Positions 50,591-59,868 of a DNA stretch of 64,000 nucleotides are shown in pieces (position 1 is the stretch's first letter; each line of letters begins with the position of its first letter). Below the pieces are notes generated by a model that searched no databases, was not told the origin of the DNA, and saw only the letters and a program-made list of their open reading frames with translations. The translations under genes were made by a program, and so were the position numbers. This DNA comes from Isoetes taiwanensis (lineage: Eukaryota; Streptophyta; Lycopodiopsida; Isoetales; Isoetaceae). Location: the NCBI GenBank assembly GCA_021234155.1, contig JAJEKV010000057.1:1891821-1955820 (forward strand), written 5' to 3'.

Positions 50591-51705
50591 CTGAGTGTGA
50601 AAGGTACAACACACGTTCGTACCCAAAGGGGCATATAGGGGCTCAGGCATTAGTCCATGCACTAGACCAATATCCTGACACAAACCTAATGGATGACGAG
50701 ATAGAGATGAGGTTAACTATGGCCAGTCAAACTATGGAAGGTGCGTCGTACTGGCAACATATGCAGATGTGGTACTACGACTCTCACATTGCCACTAGCA
50801 GTATGCGAACATTTGATTGCAGGAAGACTACTTTTCTATAACAACCTATATCCTAACCATTATTTCATTCTGCCACCCTTGCCTAAGCCACACGAGCTTG
50901 CCAAAGACTTGACAGTCTTAATACCATTGCTCTAAAAATGGGATGGCCTCCGAGATGCCTGTCAAGAAGTGCAACAGTCTCTACAAGTGCACACGAGCTC
51001 TCTCCAGCTCAATTGCATGAGACAATCACCAAGGTCCGTAGGTAGGTGCAGTACTATTGGGAAGTTGTGGCTCATTTGCAATATGTGTTTCCTGGTGGTT
51101 ATGACAGGCAGCAACAACATGCACGTGTTGTACATACGCGGCAAACGGCGCCTAACATCGAGCATAATCATCCTCCTCGATCTCTCGGGCGGCGGATTTG
51201 CAGGACCATGTTTTAGTGGGTTTCAGATAATGCTCATGTATGTGTAACCTCCTATCCTTTAGTTGTTTAATAAGGTTCATTGTAGTTTCATACTTCTAAT
51301 TGCATTTGCTCATCATACCATAAACATGCATTTTCTAATACTGTAGTGTATTCATCTATAGCGGATGGAGCATCATCACTGAACACCATGAGTCGCCCTC
51401 CCCTCTCCCCCCACTATGAGTGCGACAGAGGTTGAGTGCATGCAATGGTTGGAGGAGTACGATAGGGTTCATGAATACTGCCTGCAGGATGAAGCAGAGC
51501 AAGCAAACCATAGAGGAGCTTCTCACTACACTGGAGAAGCTGCCTCCAGATGCAAATGCGGCAGAGGTGGCATCCTTGCATGCAGTCTATGCAAAAGTGG
51601 TTCGCAACTTCGATGAGTATTATGAGGATCTAGGGTACACAATTGACTGTTTTCTAGGCCAGAGATGTGGCAATGCAGAGGTCAATGGGAATATTCCTTG
51701 ATGGC
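50590..51705 (+). pseudogene. Fragments of an unrecognised gene (copy 3)
   Basis: Three pieces read on +. The first (about 50,610-50,841) has ALVHALDQYPDTNLMDDEIE and ASYWQHMQMWYYDSHIA. The second (about 50,985-51,220) has AHELSPAQLHETITKVRR, a stop that looks like a former CAG codon, then QYYWEVVAHLQYVFPGGYD. The third (51,416-51,701) is an acidic, probably alpha-helical region (EVECMQWLEEYDRVHEYC, then after a frameshift TIEELLTTLEKLPPDANAAE and VRNFDEYYEDLG). AT-rich gaps separate the pieces, as introns would. I cannot assign a family. It is probably a host gene fragment, not transposon-coded. Confidence 0.5.
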
Positions 51706-51915
51706 AGTGGGGGTGGGATCGCGAAGCTATGGGTGAATGGGCTCCCAGGGCTCCAAGAAGACATGTGGACATGCTGTGTGTCATCTGTCCTGTCATACAG
51801 TAAGTTACGGGTCAAAATATCCATCTCTACCCGATCTATCTCTACCCGCAACTTCTCTTATTCTACTTGCATGTGTTGCTCTGCAACTTCTCTTATTCTA
51901 CTTCTCTTATTCTTC

Positions 51916-52198
51916 TGTATATCTGAGTGGTGTGAAAGGACGGGGAGGTCGAGTAGTGTGAGGGCTTAATGGAGTATTGTGAAGGTGTGGCTGAGTATAG
52001 AGACGACAAATATGTAGCGTTACATGGACTATCTTCCCTGTTCAAGCCTCTAATATGTGCCAACTCATCTAGCAGTTCTTGTGTTGTTGCTGGCTGGCCC
52101 GCTAGCCTCATGCAATGGCCTAATCATGCAAAAGAATATTTATATTAACATCCTCTCGCTCTGCCCTGTGTTGAGGGTCATGTCTAGCTCGAAGCATG
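51916..52198. repeat. Module S1, left part (copy 3)
   Basis: Begins TGTATATCTGAGTGGTGTGA, like S2 at 44,691, and ends in the copia target GCATG (52,194-52,198). Confidence 0.75.
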
Positions 52199-52537
52199 TG
52201 TTGGAATATAAATATGCTGACTAAGCATAGTTGCTGAAACAGTAGTGATTCAGCACTTAGCACACATGTGCTGAGAAGGTGCTGAAATGTACAGAAGGTA
52301 GCACTTTGTCAGCACTGAGCACCGACCCCAAATCAGTATCGTAATTAGTGGACGGTGGCGGTAGACTACTATTCTAAGTCTCGCCAGTTGTATATAATGA
52401 TTGTACGTTATGTACTATGCAATGCTCAGAAGTAGATATTGTATTTCCTATTGCTTTTTCTTAATAGAGTTGTTCTTCTATTCTATCTCTTGAGTCGATC
52501 TTGTGGGGTTTGTGCTGGTTTTGCACTAGTTCTATCA
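52199..52537 (+). repeat. Copia 5' LTR (copy 3)
   Basis: 339 bp, TGTTGGAATA to TTCTATCA. Contains TTGTATATAATGATTGTACG as a likely TATA region. Confidence 0.93.
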
Positions 52538-52547
52538 TGGTATCAGA
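52538..52547 (+). promoter_or_regulatory. Primer binding site (initiator tRNA-Met)
   Basis: TGGTATCAGA directly abuts the 5' LTR and is complementary to the 3' end of plant initiator tRNA-Met, the usual copia primer. A second TGGTATCAGA lies 20 bases downstream (52,558-52,567). Confidence 0.88.
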
Positions 52548-52889
52548 TTTTGATATCATGGTATCAGACGCTTTCTTGAGGGAAGAATAGAGCAAGCTAT
52601 TGGAGAAGCATCCAAATTGGATTGGCCATCGTTTCAAGAGTTCTTTGGCTGAGATTTGGTGGTGGAAAATCTCATTTGCAGCATTGGAGAAGATTCTTGC
52701 TTTTTGGCCTAGAGGAAGTGTTTTGGAAGAGAGTTTCGGATTTTCCAGCAAGTTCTAGTGTGAGATTCGAGTTTTCCAAGATCTTTTTGGCGACAAAATT
52801 CAAGATTCAACTTTTCTAGTGGGTGCTTTATTTGGTGACGAATTTGTTTTCCCAACCATCTATTTGGCTGCTGAAAGCAGGAGAAAGTC

Positions 52890-53606
52890 ATGGATCCATT
52901 CAAGTTCTCATAGAATGCAAAGCTCACTAATAATAATTACCATGCTTGGAAGAAGTTCATGGTGAATTATTTAATATTTAGTGACATGGGAGCGGTGTTT
53001 GATGAAGACTTTATCAGCACTAAGTCAGCAGATGCTGGCAGGGTAAACCAGAAAGCTTGTGCTCTTGTCAAAATGTTGGCTGAAGAGACAATTGGTCATG
53101 AAATCAACCATTTTACTGAGTTTAAGGAGATGTGGTCTCATTTGGAGAAGTCTCTTGATAGCAAGGGTATGGCTACCCAAATGCTGATCTAGAACAAAAT
53201 GAGACATGCCCAATTAGGTGATTTCAAATCTGTCACATCATACCTTACTCAGATGAAGCAATGGCGCTTGGATTACATGGCTGCTGGTGGAGTGCTGTCT
53301 GAAAAACATCTGATTCAAGATATCTTGGTTGGTCTTCCTCCTTCGTATGATATTATCTCTTCGTAGATCAGGTACAATATATAGCCAAAGTAACCATTCT
53401 ACTACAACAAGAGGAGTTGGTGCAGAAGCACAGGGATGGGAGAGTGGACCATGCTAATTTTGGGTCCACTTCTCGGGCTGACACCAAGAAGAAGTTTGCT
53501 GACAGCAAAGACTCTAGAAAGTCAGAAAATGTGAAGTCTGATGGTAAGAAATCCAAGGATCAAATGCTGGAATTGTGGTGAAAAGGGTCACGACAGTTCA
53601 AATTGT
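52890..53606 (+). pseudogene. Copia gag (nucleocapsid) remnant
   Basis: ATG at 52,890 (MDPFKFS), then an in-frame TAG at 52,911, then a gag frame (KLTNNNYHAWKKFMVNYL ... LVKMLAEETIGHEINHF), a second TAG at 53,190, and then KMRHAQLGDFKSVTSYLTQM. Both stops are one C-to-T change away from CAG and both are shared with copy 2. After a frame change near 53,360 a lysine-rich linker leads to the CCHC zinc knuckle CWNCGEKGHDSSNC at 53,565-53,606. It would package element RNA if intact. Confidence 0.88.
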
Positions 53607-53739
53607 AAGAAGGGGAAGAAAAGCTCAAAGGATAGTGACACGAGAAGCACAACAGTCAACTCTAAAGGAGAGACAAGTGTTGCAAGTGCCACTTTTGATG
53701 CTGAATATCTGATTTTGCAGCAGCGGCCAACACCCTATA

Positions 53740-54050
53740 GAAGGACTGGATTTTGGACTCAGGAGCCACAGTTCATCTTACTTGAGATTCAGATGTGTTT
53801 TCTGAACTTGAACCTCGATCTGGAGGTGATGTGAAGATGGGTGATGGATATTCTCTTCATATCACAGGAAAGGGCATTGTAGCTTTTCAATTGCATGGAC
53901 GTGATGTAGTTAGTAAGGTGAGGAATGTCATGTTTGCTCCTGGATTACAGTCTAATATCATGTCTGCAGCTTAATTTGATAAAGCAGGCCACACATTGTT
54001 CTCGAAAATAGCAAAGCCTATCTGCTGGGCAGGAATCCACTTGAAGGAAT
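53740..54050 (+). pseudogene. Copia protease remnant
   Basis: In one frame the sequence reads WILDSGATVHLT, the aspartic-protease active site (DSG), followed by an in-frame TGA at 53,783, then DVFSELEPRSGG and a further protease segment (SLHITGKGIVAFQLHGRDVV), then TAA at 53,972. Both stops could come from C-to-T changes (CGA, CAA). Copy 2 shares them. Confidence 0.8.
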
Positions 54051-54054
54051 TGAC

Positions 54055-54840
54055 TTGAAAAGTCTGCAATTCATGGCACAGTGGATGCTACAGAATGGCT
54101 TGTATGTCTTTGAAGGTTCAGTTCATAAGACTGAACATGGTCTTGTATGTGCTGATTTGACTGCTGAGCATCTGTGGCATGCTCGTTTTGGTCATGTTGG
54201 AGGCACTGCTGTACATGCTTTGCACAAGAACAAGATGGTTACTAGTATTCCCTCTCTGAAATGTGTCAAGCTTGAGTGTGCTGCATGCCATCTCGGAAAG
54301 CAACCTCAACAGCCTTTTCCACAGCAGGCTATTCATCGCGCAACTCAACCTCTTGAGCTGCTGCATTCTGATTTGTGCTATATGCCTGATGTTTCACTAG
54401 GTGGAAAGAGGTATTTCTTGACCCTGATTGATGATTTTAGTAGGTACACTTGGGTGTATACTTTGCACTGCAAATCTGAGGTGTTTGGCAAGTTCAAGGC
54501 CTTCAAAGCAGCAGTCGAAAAGCAGATAGAGTTAGTAATAAAAATGTTGAGAAGTGACAATCGAGTGAATATGTTTCTAATGCCTTTGATGAGTTTCTCA
54601 TGGAAGAAGGTATTGAAAGACAGTTAATCATTCCTTATGCTCATCCACAAAATGGTGTAGCAGACAGGAGGAATAGATCTTTGCTTGATTTGGCAAGATC
54701 TATGATGAGTCACAAGCAACTGCCTGAATCTTTTTGGGGAGAGGCAGCAGTGACAGCAGCATATTTGGCAAATAGGTCGCCTACTAATGCAGTCCAGGAT
54801 GTGACTCCTTATGAAGCATTTTGGAGAATGAAACCAGATG
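54055..54840 (+). pseudogene. Copia integrase (copy 3)
   Basis: 54,055-54,627 holds the HHCC zinc-binding part and the first two catalytic aspartates (LLHSDLCY, LRSDN). A one-base deletion near 54,563 shifts the frame. The rest continues in the frame 54,600-54,840 (QLIIPYAHPQNGVADRRNRS ... PYEAFWRMKPDV). The third catalytic residue, glutamate in the usual GVAERKNR motif, is aspartate here (GAC). The distance from the second aspartate is 35 residues if the shift is bridged, as in the family. The frame then runs into the inversion breakpoint. Confidence 0.88.
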
Positions 54841-57215
54841 TGCACGGACAAAACACAAGTGGGTGTCAAGGTGTTTTGTCTTTGGGTGGTACTTAGCATC
54901 CTTGGCAAGATGGATGGTACTTGTGTTGTCACACAATTTAACAGCCGAGAATGGAGGTACCTGCAGATCTGTCCACAAATGTTTAAGCCACAACAATTCC
55001 TGCATCCCAACATTGAGTGCTTTGAATTCTGCCTCTGTGGTGCTGATTGACACTGTAGACTGTCTTTGGCCAACCATGTCAGCACGTTAGGCCCTATGAA
55101 TGTGACCATCCCTGTTGTGGATCTCCTGCTATCATGACAATTAGCATGATCTGCATCAACAAAGACTTTCAGCTGGAAATCAGAGGACCTCTGATAAAAG
55201 AGACCTTCCTGTGAAGTCCCCTTCAGATATGCCAGCAGTCTTTTAGCAGCCTTCCATTGCGACTGCCTAGGATTGCTCATGAATCTGCTCAGCACTCCCA
55301 CAGCAAAAGAGATATCAGGTCTAGTGACTGTGAGATATATCAACGCCCCTACCAAGCTTCGATAGAGTGTGGGATCACAATCCTCACCATCGAAATCAAG
55401 CTCAAGCCTTGTGCCTGGATCAAATGGACTTGCCACGGCCTTGCAATCTTGCATACGATACTGCTGTAACATTTCTTTGATATATTTCTGCTAAGAAAGA
55501 TAGATGCCATCTGAGTGCTGCCACACTTCTACACCTAAACAGTAATGCATACGGCCAAGGTCAGTCATCTCGAAGGACGAAGATACTTCAACTTCAATGT
55601 AGAAATCAGCAAATCAGCATCTCCTGTGATGATCATATCATCAACATACAAAACCAATGCACATTCGGCCTTCATGTGATTTGTAATAAAGATTGGGGTC
55701 TGCTGCACTTCTACTGAACCCCTGCTCAAGAAAGAAAGCATTAATTTTCGCATGCCAACATCTTGGAGCCTGCTTCAAACCATAAATGCTTTTCTTCAAA
55801 TGACAAACCAGCTGCTCCTTCCCTTGAACAACAAACCCTGGAGGTTGAGTCATATAGACCTCTTCCTCCAAATCACCATTCAAAAAAGTATAAGACTTAA
55901 TGTCTATTTGAAACATTAACCAACCTTTCATTGCAGCAAGAGCTTTAACTGATCTGATAGTGGACATTCTGGCTATGGGAGCAAAGACTTCTTCATAATC
56001 TAAGCCTTTTTTCTGTGCAAAATCCTTGGCTACAAGTCTAGCTTTGTGCTTTGACACTGTCCCATCAACATGAAATTTAGTTTTAAACACCCACTTACAG
56101 CCAATAACTTGCTTATCAGCTGGGAGCTCAACCAATTCCCATGTGCCTTGCTTCAGCAATTGAGAGTATTCTTCTTCCATTGCATGCTACCACTGCGGAT
56201 CACTAGCTGCTTCATGAAAGGTGTGTGGATCAACATGATCCTGGACCTTTGCCATTAAGGCAAGGTTACATGATCCATTAGACTTCTCTTGTTTCTCGAT
56301 CAGACGTGCTGATCTCCTAGGTTCAATAACAGGTACAACAGGTGCTGGGTAAAAGCATGATACGGTGTACCACTTTTGGAACCCTCAAAAGTACCTTCAC
56401 TGGGTACTTTTAAAACTGGTACTTTCCGTTTTTTCTTCCCATTAAAATCAATTCAAAACTTTTGAATTGAAGGTCAATAACATGTCAATCTATAGTATTA
56501 GAGGATAACAATACTGTTAGAGACTAAAATTAATGAATCAACTCTCAAACTTATTGTTTATTGAGACATTTATGCAAGTTCACAGTACCTAGTGTTGGGT
56601 ACTTTTTTGGGTAGTTTTGCACTCCCTAAAAAGAAATTTAGATGGTACACCCTAGCATGCTTTCACCCTGCTGCAACCAGTTCTGCAACAATTTGCTTCT
56701 CCTTGAGACGTGCTGATCTTCTAGGTTCAACAACATGAGGTATAGCAGGTGCTACAATAGGTGTTGCAACAGGTGCTGGATCAGGTGCTACAGTACCTTC
56801 ATGTGTGTTGGACTCCCCATGAAAGGAACCAACCTACTCATGGACCATAGGGCGAGCGGGATTGGGATCATCCAGTGCCACTACTTCATGCAAATGTGAG
56901 TTCACTAGAGAAACCACTAGAGAGGGAGAGAAAGGTCTACCAGCAGCTGCTATCAGATCTCCAACATCCAAGCTGTTGTCATTGTGAACTGCAGGAGAAT
57001 CACTTGAAGATATACCATCATACACAGCATCTTCAACGAACTGAACTGACATGCTTACAATAACCTGCTTGCTGGAAGGATCATACAACTTGTAACCTTT
57101 CTGATTTTCTGGATACCCAATGAAGATGGCTTTGGCAGCCCTGTCATGCAACTTCGCATACCTTTTCAGCTTCGGTATGGAAGCATAAGCCAAGCATCCA
57201 AACACCCTCAAATGA
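54841..57215 (-). pseudogene. Inverted copia reverse transcriptase-RNase H block (copy 3)
   Basis: Reading on - from 57,211: RVFGCLAYASIPKLKRYAKL (end of integrase region), a variable linker with two RRSAR motifs, the MITE insertion, then reverse transcriptase at 56,180-55,641 (GTWELVELPADKQVIGCKWV, HKARLVAKDFAQKKGLDYEE, LEEEVYMTQPPGFV, SIYGLKQAPRCWHAKI). A frame change leads to the catalytic YVDD at about 55,650, and then RNase H at 55,472-54,845 (GALIYLTVTRPDISFAVGVL, VFVDADHANCHDSRRSTTG, STTEAEFKALNVGMQELLWL). A stop precedes MEEEYS (TGG to TAG). The block is nearly complete, but separated from its 5' half by orientation. Confidence 0.92.
56347..56668. mobile_element. 322-bp MITE in the copia element of copy 3 only
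   Basis: Terminal inverted repeats of about 25 bp: GGGTAAAAGCATGATACGG on the left and, on the complementary strand, GGGTGAAAGCATGCTAGGG on the right, both followed by TGTACC. The target duplication TGCT is at 56,343-56,346 and 56,669-56,672. Copies 1 and 2 (32,645-32,655) show the uninterrupted site GGTGCTGCAACC. There is no coding capacity, so it is a non-autonomous DNA transposon. The superfamily is not assigned; a 4-bp target duplication would fit few of them. Confidence 0.93.
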
Positions 57216-57254
57216 CAAATGGAATCTTCTCAACTTGTTCATTGCTCCTCACAG

Positions 57255-57376
57255 GATTAGTTTGCTGATGGCTTTACCAAACCATTAGTTGGATCTAAGT
57301 TCGTCAATGTGAAGGAGAGCTTGGGCATGAAGAAATTGCAGCTGAAGGGAGAGAAGGATTACCTTAGTTTCAGCTG
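57255..57376 (+). pseudogene. Copia RNase H C-terminus, on the plus strand
   Basis: Reads FADGFTKPLVGSKFVNVKES and KKLQLKGEKDYLSFS before TGA, the normal end of copia pol. In copy 3 a TAG replaces CAG just before FADG; copy 2 has CAG. It lies on the strand opposite to the rest of RNase H, which defines the right breakpoint of the inversion. Confidence 0.85.
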
Positions 57377-57413
57377 ATTTTCTTCTGCTTAGTCAGCAAC
57401 ATTTAAGGGAGAG

Positions 57414-57757
57414 TGTTGGAATATAAATATGCTGACTAAGCATAGTTGCTGAAATAGCAGTGGTTCAGCACTTAGCACACAGGTGCTGAGAAGGTGCTGA
57501 AATGTACAGAAGGCAGCACTTTGTCAGCCCTGAGCACCGACCCTAAATCAGTGCCGTAATTAGTGGATGGTAGTTAAACGGTAGACTACTATTCTTAGTC
57601 TCACCAGTTATATATATTGATTGTATGTTATGTACTATGCAATGCTCAGAAGTAGAGATTGTATTTCCTATTGCTTTTTCTCAATAGAGTTGTTCTTCTA
57701 TTCTATCTCTTGAGTCGATCTTGCGGGGTTTGTGCTGGTTTTGCACTAGTTCTATCA
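57414..57757 (+). repeat. Copia 3' LTR (copy 3)
   Basis: 344 bp, TGTTGGAATA to TTCTATCA, adjacent to GCATA. Several substitutions separate it from the 5' LTR, in contrast to the almost identical LTR pair of the small element. Confidence 0.92.
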
Positions 57758-59868
57758 GCATATTCTCATCGAGAGGCATCGACTTGTGTCTCTCAAACAT
57801 GTGTTGGGAGCTATTCTACATCAACTCATCTGGCTCCTCTTGAAAAACCTCCAACACTACCTCTGGAGTTATGATTTGCAACATGTGCATAGCCGACGTG
57901 GCCTGTGTTGCTGCTTCCCTATGCCGTGCAGAAGACTCGCACATGAAGGTAGGCATCACAGGTTCTGCCTGCAAAGTGCTTGTCGATCGCGATTGGCCTC
58001 GCGTATAGAGGCATCCCTTGAAGCACTCGCTAGCAGCACCACATGCCTGTACCAGAGCTAGGAATGCTTGTCCCAGTGGTGTGATGGAGCTCTATCCATG
58101 GTTAGGCTCCTAAAACTAGGGTACCGTCCGAGGCCAAATAAATGCACATTGCAAGATTGGCGCAATAAGGATCCAATTTGCTTTTTTAGAATCTATCCAG
58201 CAAGAGCCCACAGTTGCAAACAACATGTTTTAATGAGCCCACAATTCCAACAACCCACATCGAAGAAGAAGCAATGGTTCATACCACACCGTGGTCATTA
58301 CGCAAACGCAAATAAAATGATGTTGCAATTTTGGAACTCGTTTGATGGAGTTTTTAATTTTTCCTAAATGAGCTACAATTGACACATGTAAATTTGATCC
58401 AAGGAAGAAAAACTTGGCATTTCAAAAAGAACAAAATTGATACTCACAAAGCTATATTAAGAAGATAGTATTGGAGTTCCAGATAATAAAGTACAAGACT
58501 ATACAAGTATGTTCCTTGCGCTATATGGGTGCAAGGACCCCACCATGGAAATTATGCCCAAATGTGCTTCAAGAATCTTGTTTTGGGATCTAATTTGGCA
58601 TATACAATCGAGTGCATGATATCTATACACTGAATATCTAAGCCTCCTAACAACTGGAGCACCTTCTCTGAGTTGATGTGCAACAACAACCTTTGCAGAT
58701 CCTTCTAAGTCAAGGAAGTCTTAGAGAAAAGATTTAGAAGATAAGCCTTGAATGGTTGAATCAAATACATGGAACCAAAAATATTCTTTATCATTAAATT
58801 ATCCAAATCGGCATTTCAAGGTAAATTCATCACATTCAAAACAACATTTTATCCATAGCAAAACATACAAGATTGCGAAATGACTCAATAAGATGTTGAG
58901 GAGTACAATAAACTCAAGTGCAGCAAGTTCATGAGAAATTCAAAGGAATGGCTTTGATTAATTCCTTGTTGCAAGTGTCAATTTGTTGTCAACACACGGA
59001 AACGATCGCCTGAATGGTTTCATTCTTTGCTGCATAAAGGTATTATTGCAACTAAAAATAAAGCGAGATCCATTGTGGTTAGATAAGATAAGGAACTTTA
59101 ACGTCCATGGAGACCACCATTCTTCCTTAGACCTCTAGACTTAAATTTGCCTTTCTCACCTGGTTCCTGCAACATACAGAAAATTAAAGTTAAACGAACT
59201 TCCTATACGTGGAACTTCTCTACTTTGGATGGGATATAGAACCATAAAAAATGGTTCTTTACTGACACAAGCAATCGACATGACGAGTATAGAAATGAGT
59301 GTCACATAAAAAACTACCTACTAGAGCACATGCAGTAGAATTAAGCATTTATAAAGTGCATTTGATTTGGACTTTGTAGACTTAACTAGGAAAAAACATG
59401 AAAGAAGCCAGTATATACTTCCACAGACATGGTAAGAAAATAAAGCAAGAAAGCTTCGTTCTGTCCTTCCTCCTCCACAGGCGCAGGTAGAGTATGTCAC
59501 CATATCCTTCTCAAATCGTACATGTGATCCATTATAATTACTAGCACTACTCTGTAACAAAGATGCATCTAGTCTAAGCTGCTTCTTTTCTGCTTCTTCA
59601 TTCCGTAAACTACTCCATAACCATTGCCACCAAGACTAACTAGCCATAGCTAATGCATTGTTTGAAATAATTTACCAAGTTAGTGAGAACTTGCTGCAGG
59701 AATAGGTCTTCATTTTTTCCCTCATTCTCATTGCTAACAGCTCCCCTAAATTGTGCATCAGTGCTTTTCATATGGTATTTTGGATAAGCCATTGATTAGG
59801 AATCAATTGTTCATGAGTTCGAATCCATGTACTCCCGTAAATATATGGGTTATCTTTACTCTTTGGCC
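57758..59868. repeat. Modules S1 (right part) and R1 (copy 3)
   Basis: Nearly identical to 33,745-35,866. ACTAT at 58,498-58,502 is an empty target for the small LTR element. The R1 module includes the 780-bp segment and ends abruptly at 59,868, where the array sequence is replaced by LINE sequence. No gene is supported. Confidence 0.75.

Larger units (their letters stand above)
52199..57757 (+). mobile_element. Ty1/copia LTR retrotransposon with inverted pol 3' half (copy 3, best preserved)
   Basis: The LTRs are 52,199-52,537 and 57,414-57,757, and the target duplication is GCATG/GCATA. The initiator-tRNA-Met primer binding site is 52,538-52,547 and the polypurine tract AAGGGAGAG is at 57,405-57,413. 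Gag, protease and integrase read + up to about 54,840. The next 2.37 kb, from the integrase-RT linker through most of RNase H, read -. The last RNase H codons and the 3' LTR are + again. A 322-bp TIR element sits within the inverted block. An empty site for the copia element exists in module S2 (44,969-44,973). It has several stops and frameshifts and is not autonomous. Confidence 0.95.
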
